A stretch of 33,018 nt of DNA, from assembly GCA_945872355.1 (NCBI GenBank), contig CAMBZU010000038.1, positions 1 through 33,018 of the forward strand, in the 5' to 3' direction. Below, in pieces: positions 1-7,479 of the stretch. This stretch comes from Chitinophaga pinensis. GTDB lineage: Bacteria; Bacteroidota; Bacteroidia; UBA4408. The stretch's first letter is position 1. The number at the start of each line of letters is the position of its first letter. The notes under the pieces were generated by a model that saw only the letters and a list, made by a program, of their open reading frames with translations, was not told the DNA's origin and ran no database searches. The position numbers and the translations under genes were made by a program.

Positions 1-96
1 CAATTTCTTGTAGGTGCTGTTAGCGGTTAGTTGGTTATTTCTTACAAACTTTCAAAAATCGTTTATACATCCTTCTTTTCTATATTGAGCCATTTT

Positions 97-123
97 TAAA
101 AAAAAATCGACCGCTTCGCGGTT
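97..123 (-). terminator. Rho-independent terminator of the Lcl-domain gene
   Basis: On the minus strand a short hairpin (ACCGC / GCGGT around a 3-base loop, positions 110-122) is followed within three bases by a run of T (about positions 98-106 as A on the plus strand). It lies about 30 bases past the stop of the gene ending at 151, so it fits that gene's terminator. Confidence 0.7.
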
Positions 124-150
124 ATTAAAAATAGTTAAATTGATAAATAG

Positions 151-894
151 TTAAAAAGCCCGGACTGCACGAACATAGAAGTTGAATTGATCGTTACGGT
201 AGGCGAACTGGCGACCATCGTTGAAACGGTGAGCCCACATACCAGTGTGAGAGTACTCCGTAGAACTCCAATACCTTTCATTAGCAAAACCGCCAACCAC
301 ATCTCTGTTTTGGTATAATAAATTTAGCTCATCTTTAGTAGGTAAGCGCCAATCATTATAACTATTATGATTTGATTCAAGACATAAGCGGCTGGCTTCA
401 CCCCATCTAACCTCTCCAAAATCTTTATCTGCGCATACTAAACCATGGCTTCCTGTCTTGTCAAGATAAAAAACAATGCCACCTGCGTATTTTGATCCAA
501 CTCTCAGAATATCGGTATCTTTTATTGATGTTACAAACCACTCAGGGTGAGCAGTCGTAATTTCAACACCACCTTTTTCTTTTGCAAAAGCATTAAATTC
601 ATTTAAAGTTAAAGAATTATGTTCACCCAACGACCGGTACATTCTACCATTTTTTACATAACATAATTCAACCGCAGCGCCATAGGCATCTTTATGTCTT
701 GCCTCAAAAGTTCCCACATTCATTCCTGCATTTATGCTAAATTCAGCTGCACCTTCTTTTGTTCTTATAATTGCATGAGTTACATTCCACTTTGGATGAT
801 CTACAAAACGAATGTACACATAAGGGAATTTTGCCAACCACTCTTTATTAATAGTTGCAAGGGTTTTGTTGCTGTCAAATTTTATATCTGCCAT
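151..894 (-). CDS. Two-domain protein: family-specific N-domain plus DUF1566/Lcl C-terminal domain
   Basis: A 247-residue protein with no signal peptide. Residues 1 to about 110 are clearly related to the whole of the 124-residue protein at 2220-2594: both share FPY..RF, WDVTHA/WNVTHA, the identical stretch NVGTFE, and a YRSL..(H/N)xLTL segment. Residues about 135-247 form a DUF1566/Lcl-type domain, seen in GGIVFYLD, WRLPTKDEL, RYWSSTEYS and the C-terminal VRAVRAF. Such domains occur in surface and secreted proteins, but no substrate can be named. The ATG at 894 is supported by alignment of its N-terminus with the paralogue (MADIKFDSNK against MAEISFTGNK). The leader carries a 16-base sequence also found in front of the lipoprotein gene at 29395. 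The domain calls are firm; the function is unknown. Confidence 0.85.
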   Translation of the reverse strand: MADIKFDSNKTLATINKEWLAKFPYVYIRFVDHPKWNVTHAIIRTKEGAAEFSINAGMNVGTFEARHKDAYGAAVELCYVKNGRMYRSLGEHNSLTLNEFNAFAKEKGGVEITTAHPEWFVTSIKDTDILRVGSKYAGGIVFYLDKTGSHGLVCADKDFGEVRWGEASRLCLESNHNSYNDWRLPTKDELNLLYQNRDVVGGFANERYWSSTEYSHTGMWAHRFNDGRQFAYRNDQFNFYVRAVRAF

Positions 895-899
895 AATTA

Positions 900-915
900 T
901 TTTGCGTAGTCGCCA
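900..915 (-). repeat. 16-base leader sequence shared with the gene at 29395
   Basis: Read on the minus strand this is TGGCGACTACGCAAAA, ending six bases before the ATG at 894. The same 16 bases occur on the plus strand at 29375-29390, four bases before another start codon. The two downstream genes are unrelated. Confidence 0.85.
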
Positions 916-992
916 ATTTAGTTTATTATTTATTTAATTGTTATAGAAAACCTAGTATCTTTATAAGGCATTTTGGAGGTTTTCTTTATTAT

Positions 993-1100
993 TTATTCAA
1001 ACCACTCAGGATGGGCAGTTATAATTACAATACCGCCATTATATTTAGCAAAAGCATTAAATTTATTTTAATTTAAAGCGTTCTGTTCGCATAGCTAAGG
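993..1100 (-). pseudogene. Broken copy of the N-domain family seen at 151-894
   Basis: The plus-strand bases 998-1095 align with about 537-640 of the neighbouring gene (shared CCACTCAGG, GCAAAAGCATTAAAT and TTTAAAG blocks). On the minus strand the readable piece is FNAFAKYNGGIVIITAHPEWFE followed by a stop, against FNAFAKEKGGVEITTAHPEWFV in the intact gene. Just upstream the frame is interrupted by TAA. This is a decayed tandem duplicate of roughly residues 90-120, ending where the Lcl domain would begin. Confidence 0.75.
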
Positions 1101-1162
1101 GTGTTTTTTATCTCCTTTTTTACATACCTGATTTGTTTAGTTCTTATTTTACAAAACAGCTA

Positions 1163-1432
1163 CTATTTTCCTAAATAGCTATTGATAGCACTTCCTACAA
1201 TCAAAAAAAACCAAAATGCGGCACCGCTAGCCATGCCCAACTTAAGAACGAAAATAGAATAACGGCATTGAGACCAATGATTGCGGGGAGGAATGAAAAA
1301 TTCAGAAACTAGCCATGTTATAACAAACGTAATAATTGCTACAATTAGCGAAATTACAAATGCAATATAACCAGCTGTTTTTGATGAAATGGCTATAACA
1401 GAAAGCGAGGTCAGCGAAATTTCTATTGTCAT
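1163..1432 (-). CDS. Small integral membrane protein, unknown
   Basis: 89 residues with a long hydrophobic stretch at about residues 21-48 (IAFVISLIVAIITFVITWLV), a short polar segment with PPRNHWSQCR, and a second hydrophobic segment at about 65-85 (LGMASGAAFWFFLIVGSAI). It would sit in the inner membrane as a two-helix protein. No family is recognised. It lies within the paralogue cluster on the same strand but is well separated from both neighbours, so an operon is not implied. Confidence 0.6.
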   Translation of the reverse strand: MTIEISLTSLSVIAISSKTAGYIAFVISLIVAIITFVITWLVSEFFIPPRNHWSQCRYSIFVLKLGMASGAAFWFFLIVGSAINSYLGK

Positions 1433-1573
1433 TTAATCCTTTAATGTTATTCTTTGTGCACTTAAATTGTTTTTCTAAGCCTCATTATGGCGCCCTATGA
1501 TGTAGTATTCTATTTAATTTTGCAAGTAGCAATTAAATTGTGTTATGATTCTGTCGAAGTAATAAAAGGCAAT

Positions 1574-1966
1574 TTAAGAAAGCTTTAATTTTCCTTTTTG
1601 TTTTTCCGTCAACCACTCTTCCCTTATACCTTTTTCCATAATTTGTTTTATTGACATTTGTAGCTCGCTGCCAACAAAACGAAGTGCTCCAGCCCCTGTC
1701 TTTGGATAATAAACTATTTCAATATATTTCACACCTAATTTTTTTGTTAGTAGCTTGTCCATTTCTAATAAGGTTATATTTTCTGAGGCTTCAATAACAA
1801 CTGGAAGGGGTACAAAATCTTTAACCTTTGTATTGTGCGGATATCTATTGTCTACACTAAAATCATCGCTTTTATAAAAACGTAAAAAAATAGTAGGGTA
1901 TACATTATTGAATTCCACCATAAATTTACCTAATGTGGCAGCTGCTGATTTAACTTCTATTTTCAT
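1574..1966 (-). CDS. Divergent member of the N-domain paralogue family
   Basis: 130 residues, cytoplasmic by appearance. It keeps the pattern of the proteins at 151-894 and 2220-2594: an N-terminal stretch (LGKFMVEFNNVYPTIFLRFY) matching LLKSVANEFTSKFPYLWLRF, and later LGVKYIEIVYYPKTGAGALRF matching YGVKIEVMYIKADRKYRSL. Identity is low, so this is a remote paralogue. The tail is basic (KQKGKLKLS). No function is known; small single-domain proteins of this kind next to copies with surface-type domains suggest a recurring module. Confidence 0.7.
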   Translation of the reverse strand: MKIEVKSAAATLGKFMVEFNNVYPTIFLRFYKSDDFSVDNRYPHNTKVKDFVPLPVVIEASENITLLEMDKLLTKKLGVKYIEIVYYPKTGAGALRFVGSELQMSIKQIMEKGIREEWLTEKQKGKLKLS

Positions 1967-2074
1967 CTCTATATTTTTTTATTTATTTTATTTATGCAAA
2001 TTTTAAGCTTCAGAATTCTGGATTTCAAATTTTTGAACCAAAATTGTTTTGTTTGAAATAAAGCCAATAACGGT

Positions 2075-2157
2075 CGTCATTGCGAGGCTTTTTTTAGCCG
2101 AAGCAATCTCATATATTGGTGTGAGATGGCTTCAGTAGTGCCTCCTTCGCAATAACG
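2075..2157. repeat. REP-like imperfect palindrome
   Basis: CGTCATTGCGAGGC at 2075-2088 is complementary to CTCCTTCGCAATAACG at 2142-2157 with few mismatches, and the interior also pairs (GCAATCTCA against TGAGATGGC). Palindromes of this CGTCATTGCGAGG...CGCAATnACG type are dispersed intergenic repeats in many bacterial genomes. It fills the gap between 1966 and 2220. Confidence 0.75.
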
Positions 2158-2219
2158 TTCTAAGTTTTAATGCCGACTCTATAGACAGACACTAATTAAT
2201 TTTTTTAATTTATTTAAAA

Positions 2220-2594
2220 TTATTTAAAACTTGGAATAGCCTCTTTAGCTTTTTGAGCTCCCTTTTCGGCAACTTTTTTATTGTATTCAGCTAATGTTAA
2301 ATGGTTGTCCTCGTCTAAAGAACGATATTTCCTATCTGCTTTTATGTACATGACTTCAATTTTTACTCCATACGCCTCTTCGTACCTTTTTTCAAAAGTA
2401 CCTACGTTCATTGATGCGTTGGTTGATAATTCACTTTCTGATTTCTTAGCACGTATCGATGCATGTGTTACATCCCATGAGTTTGCGCCCCCTTCTTTAT
2501 TATAAAACCTAAGCCATAAATAAGGAAATTTACTTGTAAACTCATTTGCAACTGATTTTAATAATTTATTGCCTGTAAATGATATTTCTGCCAT
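2220..2594 (-). CDS. Single-domain paralogue of the Lcl-protein N-domain
   Basis: 124 residues, no signal peptide. It aligns over its length with residues 1-110 of the protein at 151-894, including FPYLWLRFYN, SWDVTHASIRAK, STNASMNVGTFEKRY and YRSLDEDNHLTLAEYNK. The C-terminal 20 residues are Lys/Ala-rich. This shows the domain can stand alone. The family name and role are unknown to me. The gene for a 39-residue basic peptide lies 72 bases upstream on the same strand and may be co-transcribed. Confidence 0.8.
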   Translation of the reverse strand: MAEISFTGNKLLKSVANEFTSKFPYLWLRFYNKEGGANSWDVTHASIRAKKSESELSTNASMNVGTFEKRYEEAYGVKIEVMYIKADRKYRSLDEDNHLTLAEYNKKVAEKGAQKAKEAIPSFK

Positions 2595-2666
2595 AATTTT
2601 ATTGTTTTTTTAATTTAATTACTTACTCTTTCAACGATTTTCAGCTTCCTCGTTTTTAAATTATTA

Positions 2667-2786
2667 TTAAATTTTTTTCTTAGCATCTAATTTCCCACTC
2701 ATAACCTTGGCTGCTTTTGTTCTGCCATCTAATGCTTTTTTCTTTGTTGAGTTGGTTCCTCTGGAACTACCTGTTGCTTTTGTCAT
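2667..2786 (-). CDS. 39-residue basic peptide
   Basis: Reading the minus strand from the ATG at 2786 gives MTKATGSSRGTNSTKKKA..., a 39-residue protein ending GKLDAKKKI before tandem TAA stops. About a third of the residues are Lys or Arg, with Ser/Thr/Gly-rich spacing like a disordered nucleic-acid-binding tail. A promoter-like TATATTTG lies about 80 bases upstream. It is the first gene of the minus-strand cluster. I do not recognise the family; the absence of in-frame stops and the tandem stops support it, but at this length coding remains unproven. Confidence 0.55.
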   Translation of the reverse strand: MTKATGSSRGTNSTKKKALDGRTKAAKVMSGKLDAKKKI

Positions 2787-2862
2787 TTTTTTTAGTGTAT
2801 AAAATTATTGATTACTTTTGTGTAAGTTTTTGAGGCTTACCTCATTTAAGTTTTACTTTTTA

Positions 2863-2870
2863 CAAATATA
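2863..2870 (-). promoter_or_regulatory. TAnnTTTG -7 element for the minus-strand cluster
   Basis: The minus strand reads TATATTTG here, matching the Bacteroidota -7 consensus TAnnTTTG. No well-spaced -33 TTTG was found. A small hairpin (TGAGG / CCTCA, 2831-2844) lies in the leader between it and the ATG at 2786. Confidence 0.4.
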
Positions 2871-2958
2871 TATCAACTAACAAAGTTTGACCGTTGCATC
2901 TTATTGCATCTTTTGGGGTTCATTAATTTACATCCTTTAAAAGTGTTTATATTTGACC

Positions 2959-4203
2959 ATGAAAAAGGTTGCAAATGAACTTGCCGAACATTTATATTTA
3001 AAAGAACTTGCCACTCGTTTCCAAAATCATTTGCAAGTAATGGTTAACGAATTCAATCAGTGTAAAATTATTTCCGAAAGTTTAGCAAATCATAATATAT
3101 TTATTTCGGCGCATACATTGGCTCGATTTTTCGGGTTAATGAAAAGCAACCACCGGCCCTATACGTCCACATTAAATCTTATATGTGTATATATAGGATA
3201 TTCCTCATTTGCTCATTTCTGCAAAACTATTAAAGAGGAGTTAGAAGATGCACTATATATGCCATCAGAAGCCTTTAGCACAGGTCATTACTCATTAATA
3301 ACACTGGAGATAGCGATAGCTAACGAAGATTGGAAAAATGTACAGCACATCTTAAATAGCTTTCAAATAAAGAGCACCTTTAAAAACGAATTAGCCATGC
3401 TGCTAGGCAACAAGGTCAGACAAAGCAATAATAAGGGCATTTTTCTCAAAAAATTAATTGAAATAGAAAACGGAAGGATTTTGTTTTACGAAAGCTTTGT
3501 AGATGAAGACGACCCAAACGGGTATTATTCATTCGCTCTTGAAAAGTATTACCAATCAGAATATAATAAAACAAGAAACCAACTTTTTGTAAATTCCTTT
3601 TTATTATCACAGTCTATTTACAAAAACAAAAATCAATATATTTCATTGCTAAATTCAGGTGTATGGAGATTAGATATGCCTTTTGAACAATTGCATTTTC
3701 ATGAATTATCACGTTATTTGGAGCTAGAGATTTTAATTGATTTTAAACAAAATAAATTAAAAAAAAGCTTGCCAGCGCATATCGACAGAATTCTTCAATA
3801 TTCAAATAAAGTATTACATTATGAACGTTGCTGGGTGCTAGCCAGAAGCATAAAGGCACTTGCATTTAGTGGGTTTTTAAAAACAGCTTTAAAGGATGAA
3901 GATTTCAGATTATTAATAGAAGAACTTTATCGAAAGTCGGACAATAAAATAGAAAGCATTGCCGAATTAATTATACAGCTTACTATTCATAGCATATTTA
4001 AAAAACAAGGAGAACTTAGTACCATTTTCCCACCAAGAAGAATTACTGCTTTACATGATAATGAAACAAATTCACGAATAATAATTGAAGCGGCAAATGC
4101 GCTGCTATATTCCAAAGGAGATATAAAATCTATACTAACCGAGAATGTTCATTCCTTCGCTCAAAAAAATGGACATACATGGGTATTTGAACTATTAAGT
4201 TAA
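2959..4203 (+). CDS. Helical protein with HTH-like N-terminus, putative regulator
   Basis: 414 residues from the ATG at 2959; a TTG six bases earlier is in frame but belongs to a TATATTTG motif and is less likely. Residues about 35-95 (ISESLANHNIFISAHTLARFFGL...YTSTLNLICVYIGYSSFAHFC) look like a small DNA-binding domain of a type common in Bacteroidota, where a TLxRFFGL helix is followed by a conserved YxGYxSFxxFC helix. The remaining 300 residues are predicted helical without metal or nucleotide motifs, resembling TPR-like scaffolds. No transmembrane segment is seen. It is divergent from the paralogue cluster, but a regulatory link to it is only a guess. Confidence 0.65.
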   Translation: MKKVANELAEHLYLKELATRFQNHLQVMVNEFNQCKIISESLANHNIFISAHTLARFFGLMKSNHRPYTSTLNLICVYIGYSSFAHFCKTIKEELEDALYMPSEAFSTGHYSLITLEIAIANEDWKNVQHILNSFQIKSTFKNELAMLLGNKVRQSNNKGIFLKKLIEIENGRILFYESFVDEDDPNGYYSFALEKYYQSEYNKTRNQLFVNSFLLSQSIYKNKNQYISLLNSGVWRLDMPFEQLHFHELSRYLELEILIDFKQNKLKKSLPAHIDRILQYSNKVLHYERCWVLARSIKALAFSGFLKTALKDEDFRLLIEELYRKSDNKIESIAELIIQLTIHSIFKKQGELSTIFPPRRITALHDNETNSRIIIEAANALLYSKGDIKSILTENVHSFAQKNGHTWVFELLS

Positions 4204-4267
4204 TTGTGTAAAATATTAAAAAGATTATATTTGAATATGTTTGCAAAGCATAGGATGCAATTTCAAC

Positions 4268-4295
4268 AAAAAAGCCCTTTCTTTAAGGGCTTTTT
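4268..4295. terminator. Bidirectional terminator
   Basis: AAGCCCTT at 4272-4279 and AAGGGCTT at 4285-4292 form an 8-bp stem with a 5-base loop, preceded by A and followed by T on the plus strand, so it works in both directions. It separates the convergent genes ending at 4203 and 4312. Confidence 0.85.
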
Positions 4296-4311
4296 ATTGT
4301 TTAGTAATCAT

Positions 4312-4545
4312 CTAATCCTTTTTTAGTAGTTCGTATAATTGATCTTTTAAATACACCCGTTTTAATCTGTAATCATTTAAAATTTCGTCAGTAACTACTT
4401 CGGCACCCGTTTCAATATTATATATTGTGTTGTTTATTTCATGATATTGATCAAAAAGTTTTCTGAAATGATTATCAGAAACTTTTAAAGAGTGAATTTT
4501 CTCATTCCATTCGGGGAAATCGTTGTGCAAGTTATGTTTTTCCAT
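4312..4545 (-). CDS. DUF465 / YdcH-family small protein
   Basis: 77 residues with the DUF465 pattern: DFPEWNEKIHSLKVSDNHF, LFDQYHEINNTIYNIETGAE, and a C-terminal RLKRVYLKDQLYELLKK helix. Proteins of this family are short helical hairpins of unknown function that are widespread in bacteria. The length is normal. A TACATTTG -7 motif lies about 20 bases upstream of the start. It stands alone between two terminators, so it is probably a single-gene transcript. Confidence 0.9.
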   Translation of the reverse strand: MEKHNLHNDFPEWNEKIHSLKVSDNHFRKLFDQYHEINNTIYNIETGAEVVTDEILNDYRLKRVYLKDQLYELLKKD

Positions 4546-4565
4546 TTTATTATTTTTTATTGCAA

Positions 4566-4573
4566 CAAATGTA
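4566..4573 (-). promoter_or_regulatory. TAnnTTTG -7 element upstream of the DUF465 gene
   Basis: The minus strand reads TACATTTG. This would give a short leader before the ATG at 4545. No convincing -33 box is visible. Confidence 0.45.
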
Positions 4574-4650
4574 GTTTTAATGAAAAATAAGAAAAATGAT
4601 AATTGTCATGTTTTAATTGATTGAAAAAAAAAGCTTCATTAAGTAGATAA

Positions 4651-4676
4651 AAAAAAGCCCAATTAAGGGCTTTTTT
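4651..4676. terminator. Terminator of clpC
   Basis: AAAAAAGCCC at 4651-4660 pairs with GGGCTTTTTT at 4667-4676 around a 6-base loop. On the minus strand it ends in a T-run 17 bases past the clpC stop. It is symmetric and could also act on the plus strand. Confidence 0.85.
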
Positions 4677-4692
4677 AGGTTTAAAACTTTAT

Positions 4693-7224
4693 TTATTCAT
4701 CTTTAGCTTTTTTCTTTTTAGCTTTGATTACTTGAATGGTAATTTCTACCTTTTCCTTATCAAAGTCAACTTCTATCACATCTCCTTCGCCTAACTTAGC
4801 TTTGATGATTTCTTCCGCTAACGGATCTTCAAGGTACTTTTGTATGGCTCTTTTTAATGGTCTTGCACCAAAGCTTGGATCAAATCCTTTGTCAGCAATA
4901 TAATCTTTAGCGTTTTCAGTCATTTTGATTTTGTAACCTAAATCTTCCATACGTTTGTATAGATTCTTTAATTCAATATCAATAATTTGATGAATGTCTT
5001 CGCGGCTTAAATTATTAAACATCACTACATCATCAATTCTATTTAAAAATTCTGGGGCAAAAGCCTTTTTTAAGGCATTTTCAATCACACTTTTAGATTG
5101 AACTTCAACAGATGATGATTTAGCGGAGGTATTAAAACCAACACCGGTGCCAAATTCTTTCAATTGACGCGAACCTATATTAGAAGTCATGATGATGATT
5201 GCGTTTTTAAAATCAATCTTTCTCCCTAAACTATCGGTAATTTGACCATCATCAAGCACTTGCAATAACAAGTTAAATACATCAGGATGTGCCTTTTCAA
5301 TTTCATCAAGTAAGATAACTGAGTAGGGTTTTCTGCGTACTTTCTCGGTTAATTGTCCTCCTTCTTCATAACCTACATATCCTGGAGGCGCTCCTATCAA
5401 ACGGCTAATGGCAAATTTCTCCATGTATTCGCTCATGTCTATTCTAATTAAAGCATCATCACTATCAAATAAATACTTTGAAAGCACTTTGGCCAATTGA
5501 GTTTTACCAACACCGGTAGGTCCTAAGAAAATAAATGAGCCAATTGGTTTATTCGGGTCTTTTAATCCAGCTCTATTTCTTTGAATAGCCTTCACTATTT
5601 TCTTTATGGCCTCATTTTGACCAATTACCTTATCATGAATTTCATCATACATTTTCATTAAACGAGCGCCTTCATTTTGAGCTATTCTTTGAACAGGCAC
5701 CCCGGTCATCATGGCCACTACTTCAGCCACATTGTCTTCAGATACTACTTGTCTGTTATTTTTAGTTTCTTCTTCCCAAATTTTCTTCGCTTTTTCAAGA
5801 TCTTCAAGCAATTGTCTTTCTGTATCACGCAATTTTGCAGCCTCTTCATATTTCTGACTACGCACTACGCGATTTTTTTCAATTTTAATCTCTTCAATTT
5901 TCTTTTCAATTTCAAGCACACTTTGAGGCACATTAATATTTGTGATATGCACCCTCGCTCCTACTTCATCCATTGCATCAATCGCTTTATCTGGCAAATG
6001 ACGATCGCTAATATAACGTTGTGTTAAAGTAACACAAGCTTGTAAAGCTTCGGGGGTGTATATTACATTGTGATGATCTTCGTATTTTGATTTGATGTTG
6101 TTCAATATAATTACCGACTCCTCTGCTGTTGCAGGCTCCACAATCACTTTTTGAAAGCGTCGCTCTAATGCGCCATCTTTTTCTATGTACTGACGATATT
6201 CATCTAGTGTTGTTGCACCAATACATTGAATTTCACCTCTTGCTAAAGCTGGCTTAAACATATTACTTGCATCAAGCGATCCGCTTGCGCCACCTGCGCC
6301 AATGATGGTATGAATTTCATCTATAAATAAAATCACATCAGGCGATTTCTCTAATTCATTCATTACTGCTTTCATGCGCTCCTCAAATTGGCCACGATAT
6401 TTTGTACCTGCCACCAACGAAGCCAAATCAAGTGTAACTACTCTTTTATTGAACAATACACGAGACACTTTCTTTTGTACAATTCTTAAAGCCAATCCTT
6501 CAGCTATAGCTGATTTACCAACACCTGGCTCACCAATTAAAATGGGATTGTTCTTTTTTCTACGACTTAATATTTGAGAAACACGTTCAATTTCTTTTTC
6601 CCTACCTACAATTGGGTCAAGTTTATCTTCCTCTGCTGCTTTGGTTAAATCTCTTCCAAAGTTATCTAAAACTGGCGTTTTAGATTTAGGGTCAACTGTT
6701 TTCTTGGCACTTTGACCAAATGAAGCTCCGTCATCTTCTGGCTCATCATCACCAGCATTGCTCGGGAATTCGCTTCTAATGTCGGGATTATCGGTCATTT
6801 TTTCTAATTCGTTTCTAACACTGTCATAAGTTACATTAAACCTATTTAAAATGGCAGCAGCCAGGTTATCATCAACTTTTAGGATACTTAACAGCAAATG
6901 CTCTGTGCCAATTAAATCACTTTTGAACATTTTTGCTTCTAGGTAAGTAATTTTTAAAGCTTTCTCGGCTTGTTTAACGAGTGGTATATTACCAATGTTG
7001 ATAGCCATTTTGCCCACCTTTTTAATGCCCGACTCTAAGGCTTTTCTCAATTCTTCGAGAGAAACACTGTGAGCCCTTAAAATTTGAATAGCTGCTCCTT
7101 CGCCGTCTCTTATTATGCCTAGTAATAGGTGTTCTGTGCCAATGTAATCGTGCCCCAAGCGGAGCGCTTCTTCACGACTGAAGGTAATTACATCCTTAAC
7201 TCTGGGTGAAAATTTAGCTTCCAT
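4693..7224 (-). CDS. clpC: ATP-dependent Clp protease ATP-binding subunit ClpC
   Basis: 843 residues, normal for ClpC. Order of parts: a double Clp-N repeat at about 1-140; AAA module 1 with Walker A GEPGVGKS (231-238) and Walker B VILFIDEIH (297-305); a UVR-type coiled middle domain at about 440-475; AAA module 2 with Walker A GPTGVGKT (568-575) and Walker B VILLDEIEKAH (636-646); a VGF tripeptide (695-697) at the loop that docks on ClpP; and the C-terminal D2-small domain. It is a cytoplasmic unfoldase that feeds substrates to ClpP. The Lys-rich tail (KAKKKKAKDE) is unremarkable. A terminator follows, and it is divergent from gyrA with a 255-bp gap holding a promoter candidate for each. Confidence 0.97.
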   Translation of the reverse strand: MEAKFSPRVKDVITFSREEALRLGHDYIGTEHLLLGIIRDGEGAAIQILRAHSVSLEELRKALESGIKKVGKMAINIGNIPLVKQAEKALKITYLEAKMFKSDLIGTEHLLLSILKVDDNLAAAILNRFNVTYDSVRNELEKMTDNPDIRSEFPSNAGDDEPEDDGASFGQSAKKTVDPKSKTPVLDNFGRDLTKAAEEDKLDPIVGREKEIERVSQILSRRKKNNPILIGEPGVGKSAIAEGLALRIVQKKVSRVLFNKRVVTLDLASLVAGTKYRGQFEERMKAVMNELEKSPDVILFIDEIHTIIGAGGASGSLDASNMFKPALARGEIQCIGATTLDEYRQYIEKDGALERRFQKVIVEPATAEESVIILNNIKSKYEDHHNVIYTPEALQACVTLTQRYISDRHLPDKAIDAMDEVGARVHITNINVPQSVLEIEKKIEEIKIEKNRVVRSQKYEEAAKLRDTERQLLEDLEKAKKIWEEETKNNRQVVSEDNVAEVVAMMTGVPVQRIAQNEGARLMKMYDEIHDKVIGQNEAIKKIVKAIQRNRAGLKDPNKPIGSFIFLGPTGVGKTQLAKVLSKYLFDSDDALIRIDMSEYMEKFAISRLIGAPPGYVGYEEGGQLTEKVRRKPYSVILLDEIEKAHPDVFNLLLQVLDDGQITDSLGRKIDFKNAIIIMTSNIGSRQLKEFGTGVGFNTSAKSSSVEVQSKSVIENALKKAFAPEFLNRIDDVVMFNNLSREDIHQIIDIELKNLYKRMEDLGYKIKMTENAKDYIADKGFDPSFGARPLKRAIQKYLEDPLAEEIIKAKLGEGDVIEVDFDKEKVEITIQVIKAKKKKAKDE

Positions 7225-7264
7225 ATTATGTATTTTTATTTTTCGAATTAATAACTGCTAGTGT

Positions 7265-7292
7265 CAAATGTAAAATTAAATTTGAACTCAAC
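7265..7292 (-). promoter_or_regulatory. Candidate clpC promoter
   Basis: The minus strand shows TACATTTG (7265-7272), matching TAnnTTTG, with GTTG (7289-7292) 16 bases upstream as a weak -33 element. It lies 41 bases before the clpC start. Confidence 0.5.
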
Positions 7293-7396
7293 AATATTAC
7301 ATTACTTAAAAAATCATGCCTAAATAAATAATATATATCTTTCAACATATATTTGTTAAGAAATATGCTGATATCTTTTAGCTTTTTTTTAGGCTG

Positions 7397-7423
7397 TTGG
7401 TAAGCATTTATTGACTATCTTCG
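7397..7423 (+). promoter_or_regulatory. Candidate gyrA promoter
   Basis: TTGG at 7397-7400 and TATCTTCG at 7416-7423 resemble TTTG / TAnnTTTG with one or two mismatches. The spacing is slightly short. It lies about 57 bases before the gyrA ATG. Confidence 0.35.
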
Positions 7424-7479
7424 GCACTTATTTTTTAAGAACACATAACGCATAACAAAAATAAAAGTTAACTGAAAAA

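Noticed and set aside
1-40. attC-like end (GCTGTTAGCGGTTAG) at the window edge
   Set aside because: Looks like the R-box of some cassette sites, but only one side is visible and no pairing partner is in the window; not enough to call.
5677-6027. Plus-strand open frame inside clpC
   Set aside because: Phe/His-rich antisense shadow of a well-conserved gene; no start signal or domain.
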